Assembly (NCBI GenBank): GCA_024867545.1
Contig: JANFNE010000043.1
Span: 186,001-250,000, forward strand
Source: Phytopythium helicoides
Taxonomy: Eukaryota > Oomycota > Peronosporomycetes > Pythiales > Pythiaceae
DNA length: 64,000 bases
Reading direction: 5' to 3'
Made by a program: the position numbers and the translations under genes. The notes beneath the pieces are model-generated. The model made no database searches and was not told the origin of the DNA. It was given only the letters and a program-made list of their open reading frames with translations. This document shows, one piece after another, positions 10,191 to 22,100 of the stretch (its first letter is position 1; every line of letters begins with the position of its first letter).

Positions 10191-13100
10191 CCACCACTTT
10201 CGATGTACTCTAGTGCCCACGACACAATTGAGCCGGACTGAGGTAGCTTCTTGACACTCCACACCGTCTGAATGTACTTGATAAGCAACTTGCAGTCTGA
10301 GCCAATGTCACCGGCAAACACAACTTCACCACTTGATCGAGAAAGTAGCACAACACGCGAGAAAAGCCGCAAAAGTTCCAGTCCTGGCGTGTCGAGCGCG
10401 CAAAGCACCACACGACCCGTCTTGGCTACACGCTGCAAAGAGCTCATTACCAACTTGGCACCTTGTTCATCCAGGTCCTGAGTTGGGTTATCCACCAGCA
10501 GCGCAATCTTGCCGGCGACTAGCTCAATACCGAATGAGACTCGACGCTGCTCGTGTCGCTTACACTCATGGACTTGGATGTCTGCGACCATTTCGAGCTC
10601 CAACAACTCGATCCAAGCAGACACATATTCGGTGTTCTTACCCACGAGAGTCGCGGCGAACGTCAACGACTCGCGGACAGTCAAGTGAGCCCATAAGGCA
10701 TCACGCGACCAGCAGTAACCAACCACGCGCTGGAGCACGCTTCTATCGGCAGTGTGCCCATTGAGCAACACCTTCCCTTCAAAGTGCACAATTCCCGTGT
10801 CCTCCTGGCCGGCGATAAATGCCAAAAGCGATGCAAGCGACTGCTCCGTCGATCCAACAACAGCAGTTAATGATCCCGATGAGGAGTACCCGGACACACT
10901 GCGCAGCAACAATGTTTGGGTAGCACTCTTGGTCGACGTGACTCCTTCAAACGCTAGTGTCCAGTTCACGCCACAGTGAAGCAACTTCGCGCTACCGGTC
11001 AGAGCAGCAGATGGCATCAATTCATCACCCCACACAGCGGCTTTCTGTGTCTTAGAGCTCACAGAAGACACCTTGACACCTGTGCTGCCGTCTGCTTCAT
11101 CTTCTGGCTCGATTTCATCTTCCTTCGAGCCGAGATTTGTGGTTTCGGCAAAACCCATTTCGATCGTCAACGATCGTCCATGTTCGGACTTTCGTCGTTC
11201 AGATTTTAAGCTCGTTGTTTCTTCGCTGCCACCCAACGCCACCTCACTAACAACTTGCGAATGCTTGCTCTTGGACCGCCGCTTTTTGCTTGGTGTCATG
11301 GCTTCCCGTGCAATACTACTCGCGGTCTTCTTAACTTCGTCTGCGGTCATGTTGGTGGGGATTTTCCCGCTCCTCGAATCAGAACGCGAAGATTTTGAGC
11401 TTCGAGCTGAAGTACCCGACGCAACTGTACGAGAAGGGGCATCCCAATCAGACGCGTCGGTGGGGGCACTTTGCCAATCACCAACCTCTTGTACAGCACG
11501 AAATGAGGATGAATGGGTCTTCGCAGACGTAGGTGGCAGGGTGCCAGAAGTAGTAGAACCCGTCACACGACCCCGAATAACAGCATCACGGTACTGTAGA
11601 GCAGTTGTCGGGACGTGGTCATCACCCCATCTCGACTCACCCTTCGTTTTCATAACAGAGCCCACAATTCGCGATAGCCTCGCAGAGCGGGACTCCGTCA
11701 CAGCAGCATCGAACTGACTCAGTACCAGCGAGCCGTACGAGTCGCTCGTGGCGCTCTCCAGACGCTCACGGAGCTCCACACCGTACTTCTTCTTGTACGA
11801 CACGCGGATCTGCTCCATTACCAGCGAGTAGCGCACCAGCCACACGCTCAGGCTGTACGAGTTCGACTCGACGCTCTGCAGAGAGCTCTCGAACACATCC
11901 GCAAGCAGATCGTAGCGCTCCAGGACCCAGCGAACGTAGTACAGCAGTGCCGCGCCAGCATCGTCCTCAAACTCCGCCTCAATAGCCTTCACCAGCGTCG
12001 ACTTGTACTTGGCCTCATACGCGGCGTTGATCTGCACCACATGCTCCGCCGGACTGCTCAGCAGCACATTCACAAACGTGTCTTCGTCTGTTCCCCACTT
12101 GCCCTCGCCGGCCTTGTACACGATCTCTGCGTCTGCCTCCGCCTTCGCCACAGTGTACACCGACGCATCGAACTCCGCCACCTCGCCACGGAGCGCAGCA
12201 AGGATCACCACACGCAGGTCGCCGCTCAGCGCGCGGCCCAGCACCTCGACCAGATCCTCGCCGTACAGCTCCGAGTACGCCTTCTTCAGCAGACTGATCT
12301 CCGCGTTCGAGCGTCCGAGGATCACCGAGTACCACTGCGACACGGCTGCCTTGCCCGTCGTCACGCTGCGCACAAGCTCCGCCTCGATCTCCACCACGGG
12401 ACGAACAGTCAGCTTCACCAGCGACGAGTAGTTGCTGCTGGCGCGGCTGCTAGATGCCGTAGAGCTTGAGCTCGCGTTCGCGCTCTCGATCACCTCGGTC
12501 AGACTCTTCTTGTGGAGAGCCTTGTAGCGGACAGCAATCAGGAAGCGTTGCACTGTCGTGTAGCGCAGGAACAGTGCCGCTAGTGCCTTCTCGTCCACCG
12601 TCTCACCGGACACTAGCGTCGCCACCTCCTCGACGGCTGAGTCGATCTCTTCTGAGTAGCTCACCTCAGCACCGCTGTAGTAGTCGAGTGCCGACTCCGA
12701 GTAAATAACTGTTGTCTCCGTAAACTCTTCAACTTCAGACTCGCCTTCCATCTCTGTGACCTTCGCATCAACCACATCGGACATCACTAATGCGTCAGAC
12801 ATAGCGGCTTCCGTGGTCTCCTTCACCGTCTCCTCCACCGTCTCCACGGTCTCGGACGTGGTAGGCGCACTGCGCACCACGCGGCGGATGATCGTCTTCC
12901 CGTCTTCCGTCGTCTCCGTCGTCTCCTGCACCGTGGACGTATCATCACTCGAGCCGCTCTCCACGACGTAGGAAGCACCGCCGCTCGCAGCACCTCCACG
13001 AACCACACGGCGAACGATCGTCTGACCGTCCTCCGTCACTTCCGTGGTCTCCTCCACCGTCTCCTCCACCGTCTCGACGGTCTCGGACGTGGTAGGCGCA

Positions 13101-16100
13101 CTGCGCACCACGCGGCGGATGATCGTCTTCCCGTCTTCCGTCGTCTCCGTCGTCTCCTGCACCGTGGACGTATCATCGCTCGAGCCGCTCTCCACAACGT
13201 AGGAAGCACCGCCGCTCGCAGCACCTCCACGAACCACACGGCGAACGATCGTCTGACCGTCCTCCGTCACTTCCGTGGTCTCCTCCACCGTCTCCTCCAC
13301 CGTCTCGACGGTCTCGGACGTGGTAGGCGCACTGCGCACCACGCGGCGGATGATCGTCTTCCCGTCTTCCGTCGTCTCGACAGTCTCCACGGTCTCCTCC
13401 GTAGACTCGCTCGTCACCGCGATGGCGCCGGCAACAGCAGCAACGCCGCCGACCACCTCCACAGTCTCGCTAGACACCGTGAACGACGACGTAGACACGT
13501 CCTCCGACACGTCCTCGCTCGTCTTCGTCGTCTCCGTCACCTCGGTCACCTCCACGGTCTCCACGGTCTCCACGGTCTCAGCCGTCTCCTCCGTCACCTC
13601 GGTCACCTCGGTCGTCTCAACAGTCTCGACAGTCTCGACAGTCTCCACGGTCTCCTCGGTCGTCTCCTCCGTCGTCTCGACAGTCTCCACGGTCTCCTCC
13701 GTAGACTCGCTCGTCACCGCGATGGCGCCGGCAACAGCAGCAACGCCGCCGACCACCTCCACAGTCTCGCTAGACACCGTGAACGACGACGTAGACACGT
13801 CCTCCGACACGTCCTCGCTCGTCTTCGTCGTCTCCGTCACCTCGGTCACCTCCACGGTCTCCACGGTCTCCACGGTCTCAGCCGTCTCCTCCGTCACCTC
13901 GGTCACCTCGGTCGTCTCAACAGTCTCGACAGTCTCGACAGTCTCCACGGTCTCCTCGGTCGTCTCCTCCGTCGTCTCGACAGTCTCCACGGTCTCCTCC
14001 GTAGACTCGCTCGTCACCGCGATGGCGCCGGCAACAGCAGCAACGCCGCCGACCACCTCCACAGTCTCGCTAGACACCGTGAACGACGACGTAGACACGT
14101 CCTCCGACACGTCCTCGCTCGTCTTCGTCGTCTCCGTCACCTCGGTCACCTCCACGGTCTCCACGGTCTCCACGGTCTCAGCCGTCTCCTCCGTCACCTC
14201 GGTCACCTCGGTCGTCTCAACAGTCTCGACAGTCTCGACAGTCTCATCCGTCGTCTCGACAGTCTCCTCCGTCGTCTCGACAGTCTCCACGGTCTCCTCC
14301 GTAGACTCGCTCGTCACCGCGATGGCGCCGGCAACAGCAGCAACGCCGCCGACCACCTCCACAGTCTCGCTAGACACCGTGAACGACGACGTAGACACGT
14401 CCTCCGACACGTCCTCGCTCGTCTTCGTCGTCTCCGTCACCTCGGTCACCTCCACGGTCTCCACGGTCTCCACGGTCTCAGCCGTCTCCTCCGTCACCTC
14501 GGTCACCTCGGTCGTCTCAACAGTCTCGACAGTCTCGACAGTCTCCTCCGTCGTCTCGACAGTCTCCTCCGTCGTCTCGACAGTCTCCACGGTCTCCTCC
14601 GTAGACTCGCTCGTCACCGCGATGGCGCCGGCAACAGCAGCAACGCCGCCGACCACCTCCACAGTCTCGCTAGACACCGTGAACGACGACGTAGACACGT
14701 CCTCCGACACGTCCTCGCTCGTCTTCGTCGTCTCCGTCACCTCGGTCACCTCCACGGTCTCCACGGTCTCCACGGTCTCCACGGTCTCAGCCGTCTCCTC
14801 CGTCACCTCGGTCACCTCGGTCGTCTCAACAGTCTCGACAGTCTCGACAGTCTCCACGGTCTCCTCGGTCGTCTCCTCCGTCGTCTCGACAGTCTCCACG
14901 GTCTCCTCCGTAGACTCGCTCGTCACCGCGATGGCGCCGGCAACAGCAGCAACGCCGCCGACCACCTCCACAGTCTCGCTAGACACCGTGAACGACGACG
15001 TAGACACGTCCTCCGACACGTCCTCGCTCGTCTTCGTCGTCTCCGTCACCTCGGTCACCTCCACGGTCTCCACGGTCTCCACGGTCTCCACGGTCTCAGC
15101 CGTCTCCTCCGTCACCTCGGTCACCTCGGTCGTCTCAACAGTCTCGACAGTCTCGACAGTCTCCACGGTCTCCTCGGTCGTCTCCTCCGTCGTCTCGACA
15201 GTCTCCACGGTCTCCTCCGTAGACTCGCTCGTCACCGCGATGGCGCCGGCAACAGCAGCAACGCCGCCGACCACCTCCACAGTCTCGCTAGACACCGTGA
15301 ACGACGACGTAGACACGTCCTCCGACACGTCCTCGCTCGTCTTCGTCGTCTCCGTCACCTCGGTCACCTCCACGGTCTCCACGGTCTCCACGGTCTCAGC
15401 CGTCTCCTCCGTCACCTCGGTCACCTCGGTCGTCTCAACAGTCTCGACAGTCTCGACAGTCTCCACGGTCTCCTCGGTCGTCTCCTCCGTCGTCTCGACA
15501 GTCTCCACGGTCTCCTCCGTAGACTCGCTCGTCACCGCGATGGCGCCGGCAACAGCAGCAACGCCGCCGACCACCTCCACAGTCTCGCTAGACACCGTGA
15601 ACGACGACGTAGACACGTCCTCCGACACGTCCTCGCTCGTCTTCGTCGTCTCCGTCACCTCGGTCACCTCCACGGTCTCCACGGTCTCCACGGTCTCAGC
15701 CGTCTCCTCCGTCACCTCGGTCACCTCGGTCGTCTCAACAGTCTCGACAGTCTCGACAGTCTCCTCCGTCGTCTCGACAGTCTCCTCCGTCGTCTCGACA
15801 GTCTCCTCCGTCGTCTCGACAGTCTCAATAGTCTCCACGGTCTCCTCGGTCGTCTCCTCCGTCGTCTCGACAGTCTCCACGGTCTCCTCCGTAGACTCGC
15901 TCGTCACCGCGATGGCGCCGGCAACAGCAGCAACGCCGCCGACCACCTCCACCGTCTCGCTAGACACCGTCAACGAAGAACTCGACACGTCCTCCGACAC
16001 GTCCTCGCTCGTCTCCGTCGTCTCCGTCACCTCGGTCACCTCCACGGTCTCCACGGTCTCAGCCGTCTCCTCCGTCACCTCAGTCACCTCGGTCGTCTCC

Positions 16101-19100
16101 ACAGTCTCAACAGTCTCGACAGTCTCGACAGTCTCCGTCGTCTCCTCCGTCGTCTCGACAGTCTCCACGGTCTCCTCCGTAGACTCGCTCGTCACCGCGA
16201 TGGCGCCGGCAACAGCAGCAACGCCGCCGACCACCTCCACCGTCTCGCTAGACACCGTCAACGAAGAACTCGACACGTCCTCCGACACGTCCTCGCTCGT
16301 CTCCGTCGTCTCCGTCACCTCGGTCACCTCCACGGTCTCCACGGTCTCAGCCGTCTCCTCCGTCACCTCAGTCACCTCGGTCGTCTCAACAGTCTCGACA
16401 GTCTCGACAGTCTCCTCCGTCGTCTCGACAGTCTCCTCCGTCGTCTCGACAGTCTCCTCCGTCGTCTCGACAGTCTCAATAGTCTCCACGGTCTCCTCGG
16501 TCGTCTCCTCCGTCGTCTCGACAGTCTCCACGGTCTCCTCCGTAGACTCGCTCGTCACCGCGATGGCGCCGGCAACAGCAGCAACGCCGCCGACCACCTC
16601 CACAGTCTCGCTAGACACCGTGAACGACGACGTAGACACGTCCTCCGACACGTCCTCGCTCGTCTTCGTCGTCTCCGTCACCTCGGTCACCTCCACGGTC
16701 TCCACGGTCTCCACGGTCTCAGCCGTCTCCTCCGTCACCTCGGTCACCTCGGTCGTCTCAACAGTCTCGACAGTCTCGACAGTCTCCTCCGTCGTCTCGA
16801 CAGTCTCCTCCGTCGTCTCGACAGTCTCCTCCGTCGTCTCGACAGTCTCAATAGTCTCCACGGTCTCCTCGGTCGTCTCCTCCGTCGTCTCGACAGTCTC
16901 CACGGTCTCCTCCGTAGACTCGCTCGTCACCGCGATGGCGCCGGCAACAGCAGCAACGCCGCCGACCACCTCCACAGTCTCGCTAGACACCGTGAACGAC
17001 GACGTAGACACGTCCTCCGACACGTCCTCGCTCGTCTTCGTCGTCTCCGTCACCTCGGTCACCTCCACGGTCTCCACGGTCTCCACGGTCTCAGCCGTCT
17101 CCTCCGTCACCTCGGTCACCTCGGTCGTCTCAACAGTCTCGACAGTCTCGACAGTCTCCTCCGTCGTCTCGACAGTCTCCTCCGTCGTCTCGACAGTCTC
17201 CTCCGTCGTCTCGACAGTCTCAATAGTCTCCACGGTCTCCTCGGTCGTCTCCTCCGTCGTCTCGACAGTCTCCACGGTCTCCTCCGTAGACTCGCTCGTC
17301 ACCGCGATGGCGCCGGCAACAGCAGCAACGCCGCCGACCACCTCCACAGTCTCGCTAGACACCGTGAACGACGACGTAGACACGTCCTCCGACACGTCCT
17401 CGCTCGTCTTCGTCGTCTCCGTCACCTCGGTCACCTCCACGGTCTCCACGGTCTCCACGGTCTCAGCCGTCTCCTCCGTCACCTCGGTCACCTCGGTCGT
17501 CTCAACAGTCTCGACAGTCTCGACAGTCTCCTCCGTCGTCTCGACAGTCTCCTCCGTCGTCTCGACAGTCTCCTCCGTCGTCTCGACAGTCTCAATAGTC
17601 TCCACGGTCTCCTCGGTCGTCTCCTCCGTCGTCTCGACAGTCTCCACGGTCTCCTCCGTAGACTCGCTCGTCACCGCGATGGCGCCGGCAACAGCAGCAA
17701 CGCCGCCGACCACCTCCACAGTCTCGCTAGACACCGTGAACGACGACGTAGACACGTCCTCCGACACGTCCTCGCTCGTCTTCGTCGTCTCCGTCACCTC
17801 GGTCACCTCGGTCGTCTCAACAGTCTCAACAGTCTCGACAGTCTCCTCCGTCGTCTCGACAGTCTCCTCCGTCGTCTCGACAGTCTCCTCCGTCGTCTCG
17901 ACAGTCTCAATAGTCTCCACGGTCTCCTCGGTCGTCTCCTCCGTCGTCTCGACAGTCTCCACGGTCTCCTCCGTAGACTCGCTCGTCACCGCGATGGCGC
18001 CGGCAACAGCAGCAACGCCGCCGACCACCTCCACAGTCTCGCTAGACACCGTGAACGACGACGTAGACACGTCCTCCGACACGTCCTCGCTCGTCTTCGT
18101 CGTCTCCGTCACCTCGGTCACCTCCACGGTCTCCACGGTCTCCACGGTCTCAGCCGTCTCCTCCGTCACCTCGGTCACCTCGGTCGTCTCAACAGTCTCG
18201 ACAGTCTCGACAGTCTCCTCCGTCGTCTCGACAGTCTCCTCCGTCGTCTCGACAGTCTCCTCCGTCGTCTCGACAGTCTCAATAGTCTCCACGGTCTCCT
18301 CGGTCGTCTCCTCCGTCGTCTCGACAGTCTCCACGGTCTCCTCCGTAGACTCGCTCGTCACCGCGATGGCGCCGGCAACAGCAGCAACGCCGCCGACCAC
18401 CTCCACCGTCTCGCTAGACACCGTCAACGAAGAACTCGACACGTCCTCCGACACGTCCTCGCTCGTCTCCGTCGTCTCCGTCACCTCGGTCACCTCCACG
18501 GTCTCCACGGTCTCAGCCGTCTCCTCCGTCACCTCAGTCACCTCGGTCGTCTCCACAGTCTCAACAGTCTCGACAGTCTCGACAGTCTCCGTCGTCTCCT
18601 CCGTCGTCTCGACAGTCTCCACGGTCTCCTCCGTCGTCTCGACAGTCTCCACGGTCTCCTCCGTAGACTCGCTCGTCACCGCGATGGCGCCGGCAACAGC
18701 AGCAACGCCGCCGACCACCTCCACCGTCTCGCTAGACACCGTCAACGAAGAACTCGACACGTCCTCCGACACGTCCTCGCTCGTCTCCGTCGTCTCCGTC
18801 ACCTCGGTCACCTCCACGGTCTCCACGGTCTCAGCCGTCTCCTCCGTCACCTCGGTCACCTCGGTCGTCTCAACAGTCTCGACAGTCTCGACAGTCTCAT
18901 CCGTCGTCTCGACAGTCTCAATAGTCTCCACGGTCTCCTCGGTCGTCTCCTCCGTCGTCTCGACAGTCTCCACGGTCTCCTCCGTAGACTCGCTCGTCAC
19001 CGCGATGGCGCCGGCAACAGCAGCAACGCCGCCGACCACCTCCACAGTCTCGCTAGACACCGTGAACGACGACGTAGACACGTCCTCCGACACGTCCTCG

Positions 19101-22100
19101 CTCGTCTTCGTCGTCTCCGTCACCTCGGTCACCTCCACGGTCTCCACGGTCTCCACGGTCTCAGCCGTCTCCTCCGTCACCTCGGTCACCTCGGTCGTCT
19201 CAACAGTCTCGACAGTCTCGACAGTCTCCTCCGTCGTCTCGACAGTCTCCTCCGTCGTCTCGACAGTCTCAATAGTCTCCACGGTCTCCTCGGTCGTCTC
19301 CTCCGTCGTCTCGACAGTCTCCACGGTCTCCTCCGTAGACTCGCTCGTCACCGCGATGGCGCCGGCAACAGCAGCAACGCCGCCGACCACCTCCACCGTC
19401 TCGCTAGACACCGTCAACGAAGACGTCGACACGTCCTCCGACACGTCCTCGCTCGTCTCCGTCGTCTCCGTCACCTCGGTCACCTCCACGGTCTCCACGG
19501 TCTCAGCCGTCTCCTCCGTCACCTCAGTCACCTCGGTCGTCTCCACAGTCTCGACAGTCTCGACAGTCTCCGTCAGTCTCGACAGTCTCCTCCGTCGTCT
19601 CGACAGTCTCCACGGTCTCCTCCGTCGTCTCGACAGTCTCCACGGTCTCCTCCGTAGACTCGCTCGTCACCGCGATGGCGCCGGCAACAGCAGCAACGCC
19701 GCCGACCACCTCCACCGTCTCGCTAGACACCGTCAACGAAGAACGTCGACACGTCCTCCGACACGTCCTCGCTCGTCTCCGTCGTCTCCGTCACCTCGGT
19801 CACCTCCACGGTCTCCACGGTCTCAGCCGTCTCCTCCGTCACCTCAGTCACCTCGGTCGTCTCCACAGTCTCAACAGTCTCGACAGTCTCGACAGTCTCC
19901 GTCGTCTCCTCCGTCGTCTCGACAGTCTCCACGGTCGTCTCCTCCGTCGTCTCGACAGTCTCCACGGTCTCCTCCGTAGACTCGCTCGTCACCGCGATGG
20001 CGCCGGCAACAGCAGCAACGCCGCCGACCACCTCCACAGTCTCGCTAGACACCGTGAACGACGACGTAGACACGTCCTCCGACACGTCCTCGCTCGTCTT
20101 CGTCGTCTCCGTCACCTCGGTCACCTCCACGGTCTCCACGGTCTCAGCCGTCTCCTCCGTCACCTCAGTCACCTCGGTCGTCTCCACAGTCTCAACAGTC
20201 TCGACAGTCTCGACAGTCTCCGTCGTCTCGACAGTCTCATAGTCTCCACGGTCTCCTCGGTCGTCTCCTCCGTCGTCTCGACAGTCTCCACGGTCTCCTC
20301 CGTAGACTCGCTCGTCACCGCGATGGCGCCGGCAACAGCAGCAACGCCGCCGACCACCTCCACAGTCTCGCTAGACACCGTGAACGACGAACTCGACACG
20401 TCCTCCGACACGTCCTCGCTCGTCTCCGTCGTCTCCGTCACCTCGGTCACCTCCACGGTCTCCACGGTCTCAGCCGTCTCCTCCGTCACCTCAGTCACCT
20501 CGGTCGTCTCCACAGTCTCAACAGTCTCGACAGTCTCGACAGTCTCCGTCGTCTCCTCCGTCGTCTCGACAGTCTCCACGGTCTCCTCCGTCGTCTCGAC
20601 AGTCTCCACGGTCTCCTCCGTAGACTCGCTCGTCACCGCGATGGCGCCGGCAACAGCAGCAACGCCGCCGACCACCTCCACCGTCTCGCTAGACACCGTC
20701 AACGAAGAACTCGACACGTCCTCCGACACGTCCTCGCTCGTCTCCGTCGTCTCCGTCACCTCGGTCACCTCCACGGTCTCCACGGTCTCAGCCGTCTCCT
20801 CCGTCACCTCAGTCACCTCGGTCGTCTCCACAGTCTCAACAGTCTCGACAGTCTCGACAGTCTCCGTCGTCTCCTCCGTCGTCTCGACAGTCTCCACGGT
20901 CTCCTCCGTCGTCTCGACAGTCTCCACGGTCTCCTCCGTAGACTCGCTCGTCACCGCGATGGCGCCGGCAACAGCAGCAACGCCGCCGACCACCTCCACC
21001 GTCTCGCTAGACACCGTCAACGAAGAACTCGACACGTCCTCCGACACGTCCTCGCTCGTCTCCGTCGTCTCCGTCACCTCGGTCACCTCCACGGTCTCCA
21101 CGGTCTCAGCCGTCTCCTCCGTCACCTCAGTCACCTCGGTCGTCTCCACAGTCTCAACAGTCTCGACAGTCTCGACAGTCTCCGTCGTCTCCTCCGTCGT
21201 CTCGACAGTCTCCACGGTCTCCTCCGTCGTCTCGACAGTCTCCACGGTCTCCTCCGTAGACTCGCTCGTCACCGCGATGGCGCCGGCAACAGCAGCAACG
21301 CCGCCGACCACCTCCACCGTCTCGCTAGACACCGTCAACGAAGAACTCGACACGTCCTCCGACACGTCCTCGCTCGTCTCCGTCGTCTCCGTCACCTCGG
21401 TCACCTCCACGGTCTCCACGGTCTCAGCCGTCTCCTCCGTCACCTCAGTCACCTCGGTCGTCTCCACAGTCTCAACAGTCTCGACAGTCTCGACAGTCTC
21501 CGTCGTCTCCTCCGTCGTCTCGACAGTCTCCACGGTCTCCTCCGTCGTCTCGACAGTCTCCACGGTCTCCTCCGTAGACTCGCTCGTCACCGCGATGGCG
21601 CCGGCAACAGCAGCAACGCCGCCGACCACCTCCACCGTCTCGCTAGACACCGTCAACGAAGAACTCGACACGTCCTCCGACACGTCCTCGCTCGTCTCCG
21701 TCGTCTCCGTCACCTCGGTCACCTCCACGGTCTCCACGGTCTCAGCCGTCTCCTCCGTCACCTCAGTCACCTCGGTCGTCTCCACAGTCTCAACAGTCTC
21801 GACAGTCTCGACAGTCTCCGTCGTCTCCTCCGTCGTCTCGACAGTCTCCACGGTCTCCTCCGTCGTCTCGACAGTCTCCACGGTCTCCTCCGTAGACTCG
21901 CTCGTCACCGCGATGGCGCCGGCAACAGCAGCAACGCCGCCGACCACCTCCACCGTCTCGCTAGACACCGTCAACGAAGAACTCGACACGTCCTCCGACA
22001 CGTCCTCGCTCGTCTCCGTCGTCTCCGTCACCTCGGTCACCTCCACGGTCTCCACGGTCTCAGCCGTCTCCTCCGTCACCTCAGTCACCTCGGTCGTCTC